Part shown: piece after piece, positions 1 through 6,796 of the stretch | Layout of the letters: each line of letters starts with the position of its first letter | Position numbering within the stretch: the stretch's first letter is position 1 | DNA from: Rhodoferax sp. | GTDB lineage: Bacteria > Pseudomonadota > Gammaproteobacteria > Burkholderiales > Burkholderiaceae_C | Assembly: GCA_018882485.1 (NCBI GenBank) | Contig: VERU01000003.1 | Coordinates: 1 to 21,091, forward strand | Length of the DNA: 21,091 bases | Reading direction: 5' to 3' | Notes under the pieces: generated by a model | What the model saw: the letters and a program-made list of their open reading frames with translations, nothing else | Databases searched by the model: none | What the model was told of the DNA's origin: nothing | Translations under genes and position numbers: made by a program

Positions 1-490
1 GACTTGGGCTGCGCAGACCCAGCGGTGGATTCCTCGGCCTGGCCACAGGCATTGCATCAGGCAAGAGGGACGTTCTGATGGTCCTGCGTCCAACACGTGC
101 TGTTGCCGCTCCGCGAATTTTTTCAACGATGTCACTGGCCATTGCGGTCAGTCCATCAACGACCCCGGACCGAGGCTTGGCGACAAAATCAACCGCTCCC
201 AATGCCAAGGCACGCAGGGTCACTTCCGCTCCACGTTCCGTCAGCGTCGAGATCATCACGACCGGCATTGGCCTCAATCGCATCAATCTCTCCAAGAATT
301 CCAGACCGTCCATGCGAGGCATCTCAACGTCCAGAGTGATCACATCCGGGTCTGATTGACGGATCAATTCACGTGCGTCAATCGGATCTCTGGCAACACC
401 GACGCACTCCATATCGCCTTGACGATTGATGATGGCGGCGAGCATGCTCCGCACAACCGCTGAATCGTCAACCACAACTACTCGTATCAT
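1..490 (-). CDS. cheB: CheB, chemotaxis protein-glutamate methylesterase (partial, 3' end beyond left edge)
   Basis: CheB is a response regulator that, once phosphorylated by CheA, demethylates and deamidates receptor glutamates/glutamines in the cytoplasm. About 163 codons are visible. They begin at an ATG whose product starts [13 protein letters not shown] and form a complete receiver domain: acidic pair D8/D9, phospho-acceptor D54 in [11 protein letters not shown], the ISTLTERG segment, and the AKPRSG lysine region. A basic, proline-rich linker follows, and the window ends before the catalytic methylesterase domain (Ser-His-Asp triad), so catalytic competence cannot be judged. The start lies 18 nt after the cheD stop with only a weak Shine-Dalgarno, suggesting translational coupling. 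It is the last gene of the che operon visible here. A stand-alone receiver is unlikely because [23 protein letters not shown] and the following linker are typical of CheB. Confidence 0.95.
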   Translation of the reverse strand, partial: MIRVVVVDDSAVVRSMLAAIINRQGDMECVGVARDPIDARELIRQSDPDVITLDVEMPRMDGLEFLERLMRLRPMPVVMISTLTERGAEVTLRALALGAVDFVAKPRSGVVDGLTAMASDIVEKIRGAATARVGRRTIRTSLLPDAMPVARPRNPPLGLRSPS

Positions 491-508
491 CGTCAGCAAG
501 ACTGGTTA

Positions 509-1156
509 TCAGAACAGATCGACCGATCCACCACGGATCAACGTCGAAGCATTCGCCTCCCTCAAACGACGCTCTTCAGCGGCCAACGTGTCAGGACCGA
601 CGCTAGCCAGTCGCTTGACCAGCGCCCTACCGGAGACCGGAAAAAAGCAGACCCTGCGCGGGTGTACATCCAGTACGTCCTGCGAGATAACAGGAATCCT
701 TTCGGCGGCCAAATAGTCCAGCACAAACCGAGTATTCCTCTCGCCCACATTCATGGTGGTGAAACCCGCCACCACCTGCGCTCCACCAAAAATCTTGGCT
801 TGAAGGTCTTCCCTCCTCGCGCCTTGCTTCATGAGCGCATTGATGAGCAGCTCCATGGCATACGACCCATAACGACCCAATCCGTCACCCCCCCCGTCGG
901 GCAGCATGAAGTGGTTCATTCCGCCCGATTGGGTTCTGGAATCCCAGATGCACGCCGCCACGCATGAGCCCAGAACCGTGGTGATCAGAAGATCTTCGGC
1001 CGACACGAAGTATTCGCCGGGCAACACCTTGACGGCGATGTACTGGAAATGATGGTCATCGTAAAAAAAGGAAGCCTCACAGTCACCCCGGGGCTGCATC
1101 TTGAGTTCAGCAATCCTGGCGGATCGAGAGACTACGCTGCCGCTAGCGACGCTCAT
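509..1156 (-). CDS. cheD: CheD, chemoreceptor glutamine deamidase
   Basis: CheD hydrolyses receptor glutamine amides to glutamate and often cooperates with other adaptation proteins. The 215-aa product has the family core KVLPGEYFVS, then TTVLGSCVAACIWD and GGMNHFMLP. With this start, T59, C65 and H82 have the same spacing as the Thr21/Cys27/His44 catalytic residues known in Thermotoga maritima CheD. KIFGGAQV lies further on. The chosen ATG overlaps the end of cheR by 14 nt (1143-1156), the usual tight che packing. A longer in-frame start at 1234 would run deep into cheR and adds residues unlike CheD. An internal ATG at codon 20 (MQPRGDC) is the alternative. The C-terminus GGSVDLF resembles the end of the CheZ-like protein at 5166-5609. 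Confidence 0.93.
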   Translation of the reverse strand: MSVASGSVVSRSARIAELKMQPRGDCEASFFYDDHHFQYIAVKVLPGEYFVSAEDLLITTVLGSCVAACIWDSRTQSGGMNHFMLPDGGGDGLGRYGSYAMELLINALMKQGARREDLQAKIFGGAQVVAGFTTMNVGERNTRFVLDYLAAERIPVISQDVLDVHPRRVCFFPVSGRALVKRLASVGPDTLAAEERRLREANASTLIRGGSVDLF

Positions 1157-2000
1157 ACACCGTCTTGCCCTGGAGAACGAAAATGTCGCGCGCGTCACTG
1201 AAATTTTCAGCATGCCCGACGAAGAGCAGTGCACCAGGCTTCATGACTCGATGTATCCGCTCGAGTACTTGCCTCTGTGTCTGGAAATCGAAATAGATCA
1301 TCACATTCCGACAGAACACAGCGTCGAACAGTTCAGTAATCGGCCAGCCGTCACGCACAAGATTGATATTTACGAATTCGATCATCTGACGAACTTCGGG
1401 TTTGATTCGAACGAGCCCTTCATTCGCTCCCTTTCCACGCAGAAAGAACTGCCGCACCTGTTCCTGACTCAGTCCACGCAGTCCATCGACTCGATATACG
1501 CCTCTGGTCGCGGTCGCCAGAACCTTGGAATCAATGTCGCTGGCAATGACTTTGACATGGGGGACAGAACCGAGCGTCTCGACTGCAGTCATCGCAATGG
1601 AGTACGGCTCCTCTCCGGTGGAGGCTGCGCTACACCAAATTCGAGTGGAACCATGCCCCTGCCTGCGACGAAGGTACTGGGACAAGACCTCGAAATGATG
1701 ACGCTCCCGGAAGAATGCTGTGAGATTTGTCGTCAGCGCATTGACAAATTCTTGCCACTCCTGTTGGTCCTGCCGTTCCAACCATGCCAAGTAGGACTGA
1801 AAGCTCTGGAAACCGGTCTCACGCAATCGTCGTGCCAATCGGCTGTACACCATGGCTTGTTTGCCATCGTGCAAATTGATGCCAGCTCGCTCGTAAATCA
1901 GAGCTTTCACTCTTTGAAAATCAGCCTGAGTCCACTCAAACTCGCGCTCGGTCAAATCCATGTCGTGCTCAACCACCACGGAATGCGAGTAGCGATTCAT
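1143..2000 (-). CDS. cheR: CheR, chemoreceptor glutamate O-methyltransferase
   Basis: CheR transfers methyl groups from S-adenosylmethionine to receptor glutamates and opposes CheB. The 285-aa protein has the N-terminal helical CheR domain (residues about 20-90, including MVYSRLARRLRETG, the basic surface that contacts receptors). The Rossmann methyltransferase domain follows, with the SAM loop WCSAASTGEEPYS (about 122-134), ASDIDSKVLATA, and VFCRNVMIYFD. Length is normal for the family. ATG at 2000 was preferred to an in-frame TTG at 2006. A further ATG at codon 14 (MDLTEREF) is also possible, and no strong Shine-Dalgarno decides between them. The stop lies inside the start of cheD. The gene follows cheW after 49 nt. 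Confidence 0.95.
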   Translation of the reverse strand: MNRYSHSVVVEHDMDLTEREFEWTQADFQRVKALIYERAGINLHDGKQAMVYSRLARRLRETGFQSFQSYLAWLERQDQQEWQEFVNALTTNLTAFFRERHHFEVLSQYLRRRQGHGSTRIWCSAASTGEEPYSIAMTAVETLGSVPHVKVIASDIDSKVLATATRGVYRVDGLRGLSQEQVRQFFLRGKGANEGLVRIKPEVRQMIEFVNINLVRDGWPITELFDAVFCRNVMIYFDFQTQRQVLERIHRVMKPGALLFVGHAENFSDARDIFVLQGKTVYERR

Positions 2001-2049
2001 CCACAAAGATCACAGCGTCTTCGAGAAAGGCGCGCATGAAGGTTATCGC

Positions 2050-2496
2050 TCAAGCAGACACAGCCATGCTGGGACTCAGCATCAACTTTTCGATGTCAAG
2101 CAAGATGACCATGCGAGGCCCTATCGAACCCAGACCCACCACAGCATCCTGCTCTATGGAAGTATCCAATGCAGGTGCAGGCTGGACGCTTTCAGCGGCC
2201 AGTTCAACGACATCGCTGACCGAGTCAACGACGGCGCCCAATATGCGGCCCGAGAGGTTGAGAACCACCACAATCGTGGACCCACCGTAGTGGACCGAAG
2301 GACACGCAAATCGAATACGAAGGTCTACCACAGGAACGATGGTGCCGCGCAAGTTAATGACACCCTTCACAAAAGGGGGAGCATCAGCAACACGCGTAGG
2401 TGACTCATAGCCCCGCAGTTCCTGAACCTTCAGAATATCGATTCCGAACTCCTCTTGATTCAGCCGGAACGTCAAGTACTCGCGTTTGCTCTTCAT
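2050..2496 (-). CDS. cheW: CheW, chemotaxis coupling protein
   Basis: CheW is the cytoplasmic scaffold that links receptors to the P5 domain of CheA. The 148-aa product is one CheW domain. Its signatures are EYLTFRLNQEEFGIDILKVQEL near the N-terminus, the central PPFVKGVINLRGTIVPVVDLR and the late VVLLSG-type strands ILGAVVDSVSDVVEL. It ends GPRMVILLDIEKLM. The ATG at 2496 is preceded by a purine-rich AAAGAGAG about 9 nt upstream. An in-frame TTG at 2523 is less likely. It lies 43 nt downstream of the cheA C-terminal reading frame. Its partner domain, CheA P5, is cut off from the kinase by the in-frame stop described under cheA. Confidence 0.95.
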   Translation of the reverse strand: MKSKREYLTFRLNQEEFGIDILKVQELRGYESPTRVADAPPFVKGVINLRGTIVPVVDLRIRFACPSVHYGGSTIVVVLNLSGRILGAVVDSVSDVVELAAESVQPAPALDTSIEQDAVVGLGSIGPRMVILLDIEKLMLSPSMAVSA

Positions 2497-2539
2497 CAAA
2501 TCAAATCTCTCTTTGCTGTTCAATCAGATCAACAGCTGC

Positions 2540-2989
2540 TCAGCCAGCCAGTGCCCCACGGCGAACCAGTGCGACCGTATCCAAAATCAGTGCGACCTTG
2601 CCATCGCCCAAAATCGTCGCTCCTGATACGTTTCGAACTTTTCGATAATTCGTTTCAAGATTTTTGACCACGACCTGCTGCTGACCCAAGAGTTCATCCA
2701 CCAGCAATGCCACTCGACGACCTTCCGCTTCGATCACGACCATGATGTCACCGGATTCCTGGTCCTGGCCCCTGGGTACCGAAAAAACCTTTTCCAACTC
2801 AATCACCGGCATGTACTCTTCCCTGACACGAACCAAACTGGCGTCATGGCCAATGGTGTTGACGGCCTCGGATTTCACTTTGAACGATTCAACAACCGAT
2901 GACAAGGGCAGCATGTAGACCTCAGACCCCACCCCGACCGACATGCCGTCCATGATGGCCAATGTCAAGGGCAATCGAACGGACACCAC
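2540..2989 (-). CDS. cheA: CheA C-terminal part: P5 (CheW-like regulatory) domain, separated from the kinase by an in-frame stop
   Basis: This is the last ~149 codons of cheA, in the same frame as the upstream kinase part and separated from it by one TAA. The sequence is a full P5 domain: SVRLPLTLAIMDGMSVGVG, then EVYMLPLSSVVESF, RVREEYMPVIELEKVFSVP, RRVALLVDELLGQQQVVVKNLE, and ATILGDGKVALILD. P5 docks CheA to CheW and receptors. No residue in the domain looks degenerate and no frameshift is seen, so selection appears to have acted on it recently. The GTG at 2989 is preceded by AAGGGCAAGG, so independent translation is possible but unproven. It may instead be part of an intact cheA if the stop is a sequence error. 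Confidence 0.7.
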   Translation of the reverse strand: MVSVRLPLTLAIMDGMSVGVGSEVYMLPLSSVVESFKVKSEAVNTIGHDASLVRVREEYMPVIELEKVFSVPRGQDQESGDIMVVIEAEGRRVALLVDELLGQQQVVVKNLETNYRKVRNVSGATILGDGKVALILDTVALVRRGALAG

Positions 2990-3004
2990 GCTGCCTTGCC
3001 CTTA
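2987..3004 (-). other. In-frame TAA inside cheA with possible stop-restart signal
   Basis: Reading minus, the cheA frame gives GAA-TCC-TCA-TAA-GGG-CAA-GGC-AGC-GTG-GTG. The TAA occupies 3004-3002 and the frame is unchanged across it. A single base change from AAA, GAA or CAA would create it. AAGGG starts within the stop codon and is 9 nt before the GTG at 2989. A second AAGG is 4 nt before it. This could support termination-reinitiation, but it may be chance. Confidence 0.8.
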
Positions 3005-4714
3005 TGAGGATTCAACCTCGACCGTGCCGTTCAGCGCAGCGATATTCCGCTTGACCACATCCATGCCGACACCGCGACCGGAAACATCGGTGACTGTTTC
3101 AGCGGTTGAGAAACCTGGCGCAAAAATGAGTTGCCAGACCTCAGTGTCCGGCAGGTCATCAGGAACATCCATGCGCCGCTCCCGGGCCTTCGCCAAAATC
3201 TTGGATCTTGACATGCCACGGCCATCGTCACGCACCTGAATCACGATGGAGCCACCCTGATGGGCTGCCGACAGGGTGATCGTTCCGTACTCCGGTTTTC
3301 CCGCAGCAACCCGATCAGCGGGAAGCTCGATGCCGTGGTCGCAACTGTTGCGCACAAGGTGCGTCAATGGATCCGTGATTTTTTCGACCAGCCCCTTATC
3401 CAGTTCCGTTGACTCTCCAAAGGTCACAAACTCGACTTTCTTACCCAGCTTACCAGCCAAATCACGCAACATCCGCGGAAAGCGGCTGAACACCACAGAC
3501 ATAGGAATCATCCGGATCGACATCACAGATTCCTGTAGCTCCCGCGTGTTTCGGTCCAGATCAGCCAAACCAGCCATCATTTTTTGATGGATAGTTGGAT
3601 CTAGCCCTCGCCCTTGCTGCGCCAGCATCGCTTGGGTGATGACCAGTTCTCCCACCAAATTGATCAATTGATCCACCTTGTTCACGGACACGCGGATCGT
3701 CGTCGCCTCCACCGGGCCCGCTATTGCCGATGCTGCGGGACTGGCCTGCGTATTTCCAGGCGACCCAAGAGGCCGTGCAGCACGCGGGGGTGCCTCAGTG
3801 GCTGGTGCGCCCGGAGCCCCCTCGAAAAACCCATAAGTGTCCAACGCAGTCGGGCTCGCTCCAGCGCCAGGCGAAGCCGAAGAATCGGTGTGGCTCGCCC
3901 AGGGCAAGCGATGGGAATCGTCCGGAAGCTTGGATCGCTCCGCACCACCTTCGGCCGACAGTTCCTTCACCTGGACCTGGTCGCTCGCCACGTGGAATGC
4001 CAGCAAATCCACCAAATCATCATTGGACGAGTCCGTTCGAACCTGAAACGTCCACACTCCGTCGGGAGAGACGACTCGGTCTTCAACATGACCCAAACCG
4101 GGGATTTCCCTGAACAGTTCCTCCACCGCGGCGGCCACCGACGGATCCTTGACAGGTCCGACCTTCAGTTCAATCGCCCGGACCCCTCCAGCGCGCCCAA
4201 CGTCAACGGATCGAATCGGATCACCACCCGAATCCAGATGGTGGTGACTTACCGAACCAACTACCGGGCCAGAGCCTGCTCCCTGCTCACCACTCCCGGC
4301 AGAAAGCGCCATCATCTGCTGAACCAAGGCACTGGTATCCATCGAGCCCCCGCTGTCTCCTGATTGATGCCGGGTCAACAGTGCACGCGATACATCAGCA
4401 GACTGCAGCAGTACATCAACCATCGCAGACGTTGGACGCAACTCCCGCCGCCGCAACCGATCCAGCAACGACTCCATTTGATGGGTCAACGCAGCCACGT
4501 CCGAAAATCCGAAGGTCGAAGCCCCTCCCTTGATCGAATGAGCACAGCGAAAAATACCGTTGAGCTCCTCTTCGTCAGCCACATCGGGGTTGAGTGACAG
4601 AAGCATCTTCTCCATTGCGTCGAGGTTCTCGGTGGCCTCTTCAAAAAAAATCGGATAGAACTGCTTCAGATCCAACTCGTCAACACCCTCAACGGGTTGG
4701 GCAATGTCATTCAT
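3002..4714 (-). CDS. cheA: CheA N-terminal part: P1-P4 histidine kinase core, ending at an in-frame stop before P5
   Basis: CheA autophosphorylates in receptor arrays and passes phosphate to CheY and CheB. The 570 codons hold the P1 Hpt domain with phospho-site H59 in AHSIKGGAS, and a P2-like segment at about 178-255. A long Ala/Pro/Ser linker covers about 255-335. The P3 dimerisation helices (about 339-405) and the P4 ATPase follow, with the N box LVRNSCDHGIE (454-463), G1 DDGRGM (496-501), the F box FAPGFST and G2 GRGVGMDVV. The frame ends TVEVESS then TAA. In family members this position continues as a short Gly-rich turn (xxGxGS/T) into P5, exactly what follows the TAA in the same frame (GQGSVVSVRLPLTLAI). 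Full length would be about 724 residues. A CheA lacking P5 is expected to lose receptor and CheW control. The ATG at 4714 gives a normal N-terminus. Confidence 0.85.
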   Translation of the reverse strand: MNDIAQPVEGVDELDLKQFYPIFFEEATENLDAMEKMLLSLNPDVADEEELNGIFRCAHSIKGGASTFGFSDVAALTHQMESLLDRLRRRELRPTSAMVDVLLQSADVSRALLTRHQSGDSGGSMDTSALVQQMMALSAGSGEQGAGSGPVVGSVSHHHLDSGGDPIRSVDVGRAGGVRAIELKVGPVKDPSVAAAVEELFREIPGLGHVEDRVVSPDGVWTFQVRTDSSNDDLVDLLAFHVASDQVQVKELSAEGGAERSKLPDDSHRLPWASHTDSSASPGAGASPTALDTYGFFEGAPGAPATEAPPRAARPLGSPGNTQASPAASAIAGPVEATTIRVSVNKVDQLINLVGELVITQAMLAQQGRGLDPTIHQKMMAGLADLDRNTRELQESVMSIRMIPMSVVFSRFPRMLRDLAGKLGKKVEFVTFGESTELDKGLVEKITDPLTHLVRNSCDHGIELPADRVAAGKPEYGTITLSAAHQGGSIVIQVRDDGRGMSRSKILAKARERRMDVPDDLPDTEVWQLIFAPGFSTAETVTDVSGRGVGMDVVKRNIAALNGTVEVESS

Positions 4715-4759
4715 TTTTGCCCAACCCCATCATCCGATCGCCGATCCAATGCAAGCTGT

Positions 4760-5122
4760 TCATCCAACCACCTTCTTGATCACTTCCAGCAAGCGAACCG
4801 GATCAAATGGCTTGACCAGCCACCCTGTCGCACCTGCCGCCCGTCCAGCCTGCTTCATCAACTCACTGGACTCCGTCGTCAGCATCAATATGGGGACATT
4901 CCTGAACCGAGGGTGCTCCCGCAACTGACGCGTAAGGCCCAACCCGTCAAGCCTGGGCATATTTTGATCGGTCAATACAAGATCGAAGGATTGCGCCTGA
5001 GCTTTCTCAAATGCATCCACGCCATCCACTGCTTCAACCACGCGATGTCCTGCGCCGGTCAAGGTGAACGACACCATTTTCCGCATGGAAGGTGAATCGT
5101 CTACTGCAAGTATGCTCGCCAT
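4760..5122 (-). CDS. cheY: CheY, chemotaxis response regulator
   Basis: CheY is a single receiver domain; its phosphorylated form binds FliM at the motor switch and changes rotation. The 120-aa product has all key positions: D8/D9 (VDDSPSMRK), phospho-acceptor D52 in LTDQNMPRLDG, the conserved Thr in MLTTESS (about 82-83), aromatic W101 near the switch face, and K104 in LVKPFDP. There is no output domain. The ATG at 5122 follows GGAG with 8 nt spacing. The longer open frame upstream reads through the end of the preceding gene and is not protein-like. It lies between the CheZ-like gene and cheA, so its kinase, putative phosphatase and target (FliM, at 10035-11042) are all in this window. Confidence 0.95.
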   Translation of the reverse strand: MASILAVDDSPSMRKMVSFTLTGAGHRVVEAVDGVDAFEKAQAQSFDLVLTDQNMPRLDGLGLTRQLREHPRFRNVPILMLTTESSELMKQAGRAAGATGWLVKPFDPVRLLEVIKKVVG

Positions 5123-5165
5123 GGCTATGACTCCGGATTCAAAAAAAGACATTTCGAAATAAACA

Positions 5166-5609
5166 TCAGAAAAGTTCAATGGATCCGGCATCCATTTCAC
5201 CTTGGGTAACCGGATTGGGCCGCTGGTCCGCCAAGGGGACGAAAGGTGCGGCTTCGCCATCGTCGCTCCCCATGGAATCGGCCGCCAGCCGATAAGCACA
5301 AGCTTTCAGAGTCCGAGTGGTGTGATCGATCAGTTGCGAGGCCAGATCCTGAAATTGGAGTTCAATGACAGCGGCATTCAGTTCACCACGGACCGTGTCC
5401 AGGGTCGGGTTATCTGCGAGTTGGGGAACGGAAAGAGCCACACTGGCGGCCGAGAACCGCGACAAAAGGTTTTCCATTGCCTGGCCCAGCAAACGCTCCA
5501 ACCGAGCCAGGTCGTGGACCACAACCAACAGCGAATCCTGCACCTCCGCGACCAGGTCAACGGGAACCTGCACCAGAGGTACATCGGGCAGAGTGCTTCT
5601 GTTCGACAT
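5166..5609 (-). CDS. Short CheZ-like protein, putative CheY-P phosphatase
   Basis: The 147-aa protein is mostly helical by eye. A long amphipathic segment (about 12-60) is followed by NAAVIELQFQDLASQLIDH (78-96). Known CheZ uses an Asp and a Gln four residues apart (D143/Q147 of E. coli) on a helix containing FQDLTGQ. Here FQDLASQ supplies D88 and Q92. The C-terminal third is acidic and Pro-rich and ends AGSIELF. The usual CheZ is about 200 residues or more with a CheY-docking C-terminal helix, so this is shorter and divergent. QFQD-type helices also occur in other chemotaxis proteins, so cheZ itself is not claimed. ATG 5609 was chosen because AAAGGA lies 7 nt upstream. ATG 5633 and TTG 5669 lack a Shine-Dalgarno. 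It is the first gene of the che operon and lies next to cheY. Confidence 0.7.
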   Translation of the reverse strand: MSNRSTLPDVPLVQVPVDLVAEVQDSLLVVVHDLARLERLLGQAMENLLSRFSAASVALSVPQLADNPTLDTVRGELNAAVIELQFQDLASQLIDHTTRTLKACAYRLAADSMGSDDGEAAPFVPLADQRPNPVTQGEMDAGSIELF

Positions 5610-5616
5610 CCAGCCA

Positions 5617-5622
5617 TCCTTT
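5617..5622 (-). promoter_or_regulatory. Shine-Dalgarno deciding the start of the CheZ-like gene
   Basis: AAAGGA on the minus strand sits 7 nt before the ATG at 5609. The two in-frame upstream starts (5633 and 5669) have no comparable site. Confidence 0.6.
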
Positions 5623-5668
5623 GATCGATCCATTGCAGAAACGCCATGGTCTGCGAAGATCGCGGACA

Positions 5669-6796
5669 ATGATATCGTTGAACATGGAACCCGATGTTGA
5701 CTCGTTCCGCGTACTCCGGTTGCTGCACCTGGAGGACTCCGACATCGACCACCATCTGGTGCGTCGGGTTCTCGAACTTTCCGGTCTGAAGTGCACCGTG
5801 GCTCGGGTTGAATCCCTCGGCCAATTTACTGCGGCGCTCATGGCGAACTCACATGACGCCATACTGGCCGACTACCGCCTGCCAGGGTTCACTGCTGTTG
5901 ACGCCTGGAACCTGATCGTCGATCAACCAGATCCACTGCCATTTATCCTGGTTTCAGGTGCCATAGGTGAGTCAGCCGCTGTCGAGGCGGTTCAACTTGG
6001 CATCAGCGACTATGTCGCCAAAGATGATCTGGGTCGACTGCCTCTCGTACTTCAGAGGTGCATGGATATGGACCGCATCCGCAGAGCCAAACGGCTTGCG
6101 GATGCTGAATTGAAGGTCTCGCAGGCTCGTTTGGCTGCTTTAACCGAGCACCTGCAGGCCAGTATCGAACAGGAGCGGGCATCGATCTCAAGAGAAATTC
6201 ACGACGACATCGGAGGCGCCTTGGCTGCGATCCGCTTTGATCTTTCGTGGGTTGAGAGACACACCACGGATACGGCCACGCTGAATCACTTGCAATCGGC
6301 CAACGACATGCTGCAGCATGCGGTCGAAGCCAGTCAGCGAATCATGCGCAACCTCAGACCGGCCATCCTCGAGCAGGGATTGGTCGCATCCGTTCAGTGG
6401 CTGACCGAAAGTTTTTCCCGCCGAACAGGAGTCCCCTGCGTGGTCAACGCACCGACGCTGCAAGCCAATCTCGACAAAGAGATTCTGCTGGTCGCCTACC
6501 GAACTGCGCAGGAAGCGCTGACCAACATCGCGAAGCATGCCAAGTGCCACAAAGTTTTCGTGGAAATTTCCGACGCCGAGAAAGTGCTGACACTAGAAAT
6601 CCGAGACGATGGTCGCGGTCTGAGTTCGGAGGATCGGTCCAAACCCCAGTCGTTCGGATTGAAAGGCCTTCAGGAGCGGGCCAGGACCGTCGGTGGCTGG
6701 CTGGACATCAGCAGCAAAAAAGGGCTCGGGACTTCCATCATCCTGTCAGTACCCCTGGACCGCACGTCACGCGAGATCGGAGATATCGCGGCATGA
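5669..6796 (+). CDS. Soluble receiver-HisKA_3-HATPase sensor kinase
   Basis: This is a cytoplasmic kinase with no membrane segment. Numbered from ATG 5684, it has an N-terminal receiver domain (about 8-128) with LLHLEDSD acidic residues, phospho-acceptor D63 in LADYRLPG, the VSGAIGE strand and K113. A coiled-coil follows (about 136-168), then a NarX/DesK-type HisKA_3 segment with H173 in SREIHDDIGGALAAI. The C-terminal ATPase has QEALTNIAKHA, IRDDGRGL and FGLKGLQERA. All catalytic motifs look intact. ATG 5669 gives 375 aa and ATG 5684 gives 370 aa; neither has a clear Shine-Dalgarno. The stop overlaps the start of the downstream regulator (ATGA), marking a cognate pair. The receiver at the N-terminus suggests that phosphate from another kinase, conceivably CheA, controls it. 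That link is inference from position. Confidence 0.88.
   Translation: MISLNMEPDVDSFRVLRLLHLEDSDIDHHLVRRVLELSGLKCTVARVESLGQFTAALMANSHDAILADYRLPGFTAVDAWNLIVDQPDPLPFILVSGAIGESAAVEAVQLGISDYVAKDDLGRLPLVLQRCMDMDRIRRAKRLADAELKVSQARLAALTEHLQASIEQERASISREIHDDIGGALAAIRFDLSWVERHTTDTATLNHLQSANDMLQHAVEASQRIMRNLRPAILEQGLVASVQWLTESFSRRTGVPCVVNAPTLQANLDKEILLVAYRTAQEALTNIAKHAKCHKVFVEISDAEKVLTLEIRDDGRGLSSEDRSKPQSFGLKGLQERARTVGGWLDISSKKGLGTSIILSVPLDRTSREIGDIAA

Noticed and set aside
1969..2037. A 22-residue minus-strand mini-ORF (MRAFLEDAVIF...) overlapping the start of cheR
   Set aside because: It could be a leader peptide, but it has no good ribosome site, no conservation evidence, and such short frames are common by chance.
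1101..2039. A 312-codon plus-strand open frame opposite cheR
   Set aside because: No family resemblance and fully antisense to a complete, conserved CheR. Judged a shadow frame.
2540..3004. A frameshift as the cause of the cheA split
   Set aside because: The distance between the stop and the downstream P5 frame is a multiple of three and the GQGS turn is read in the same frame, so it is a substitution-type stop, not an indel.
5640..5665. A TGGC...TGCA stretch in the divergent che/kinase gap as a sigma-54 promoter
   Set aside because: Spacing between the GG and GC elements is 7 nt instead of 10.
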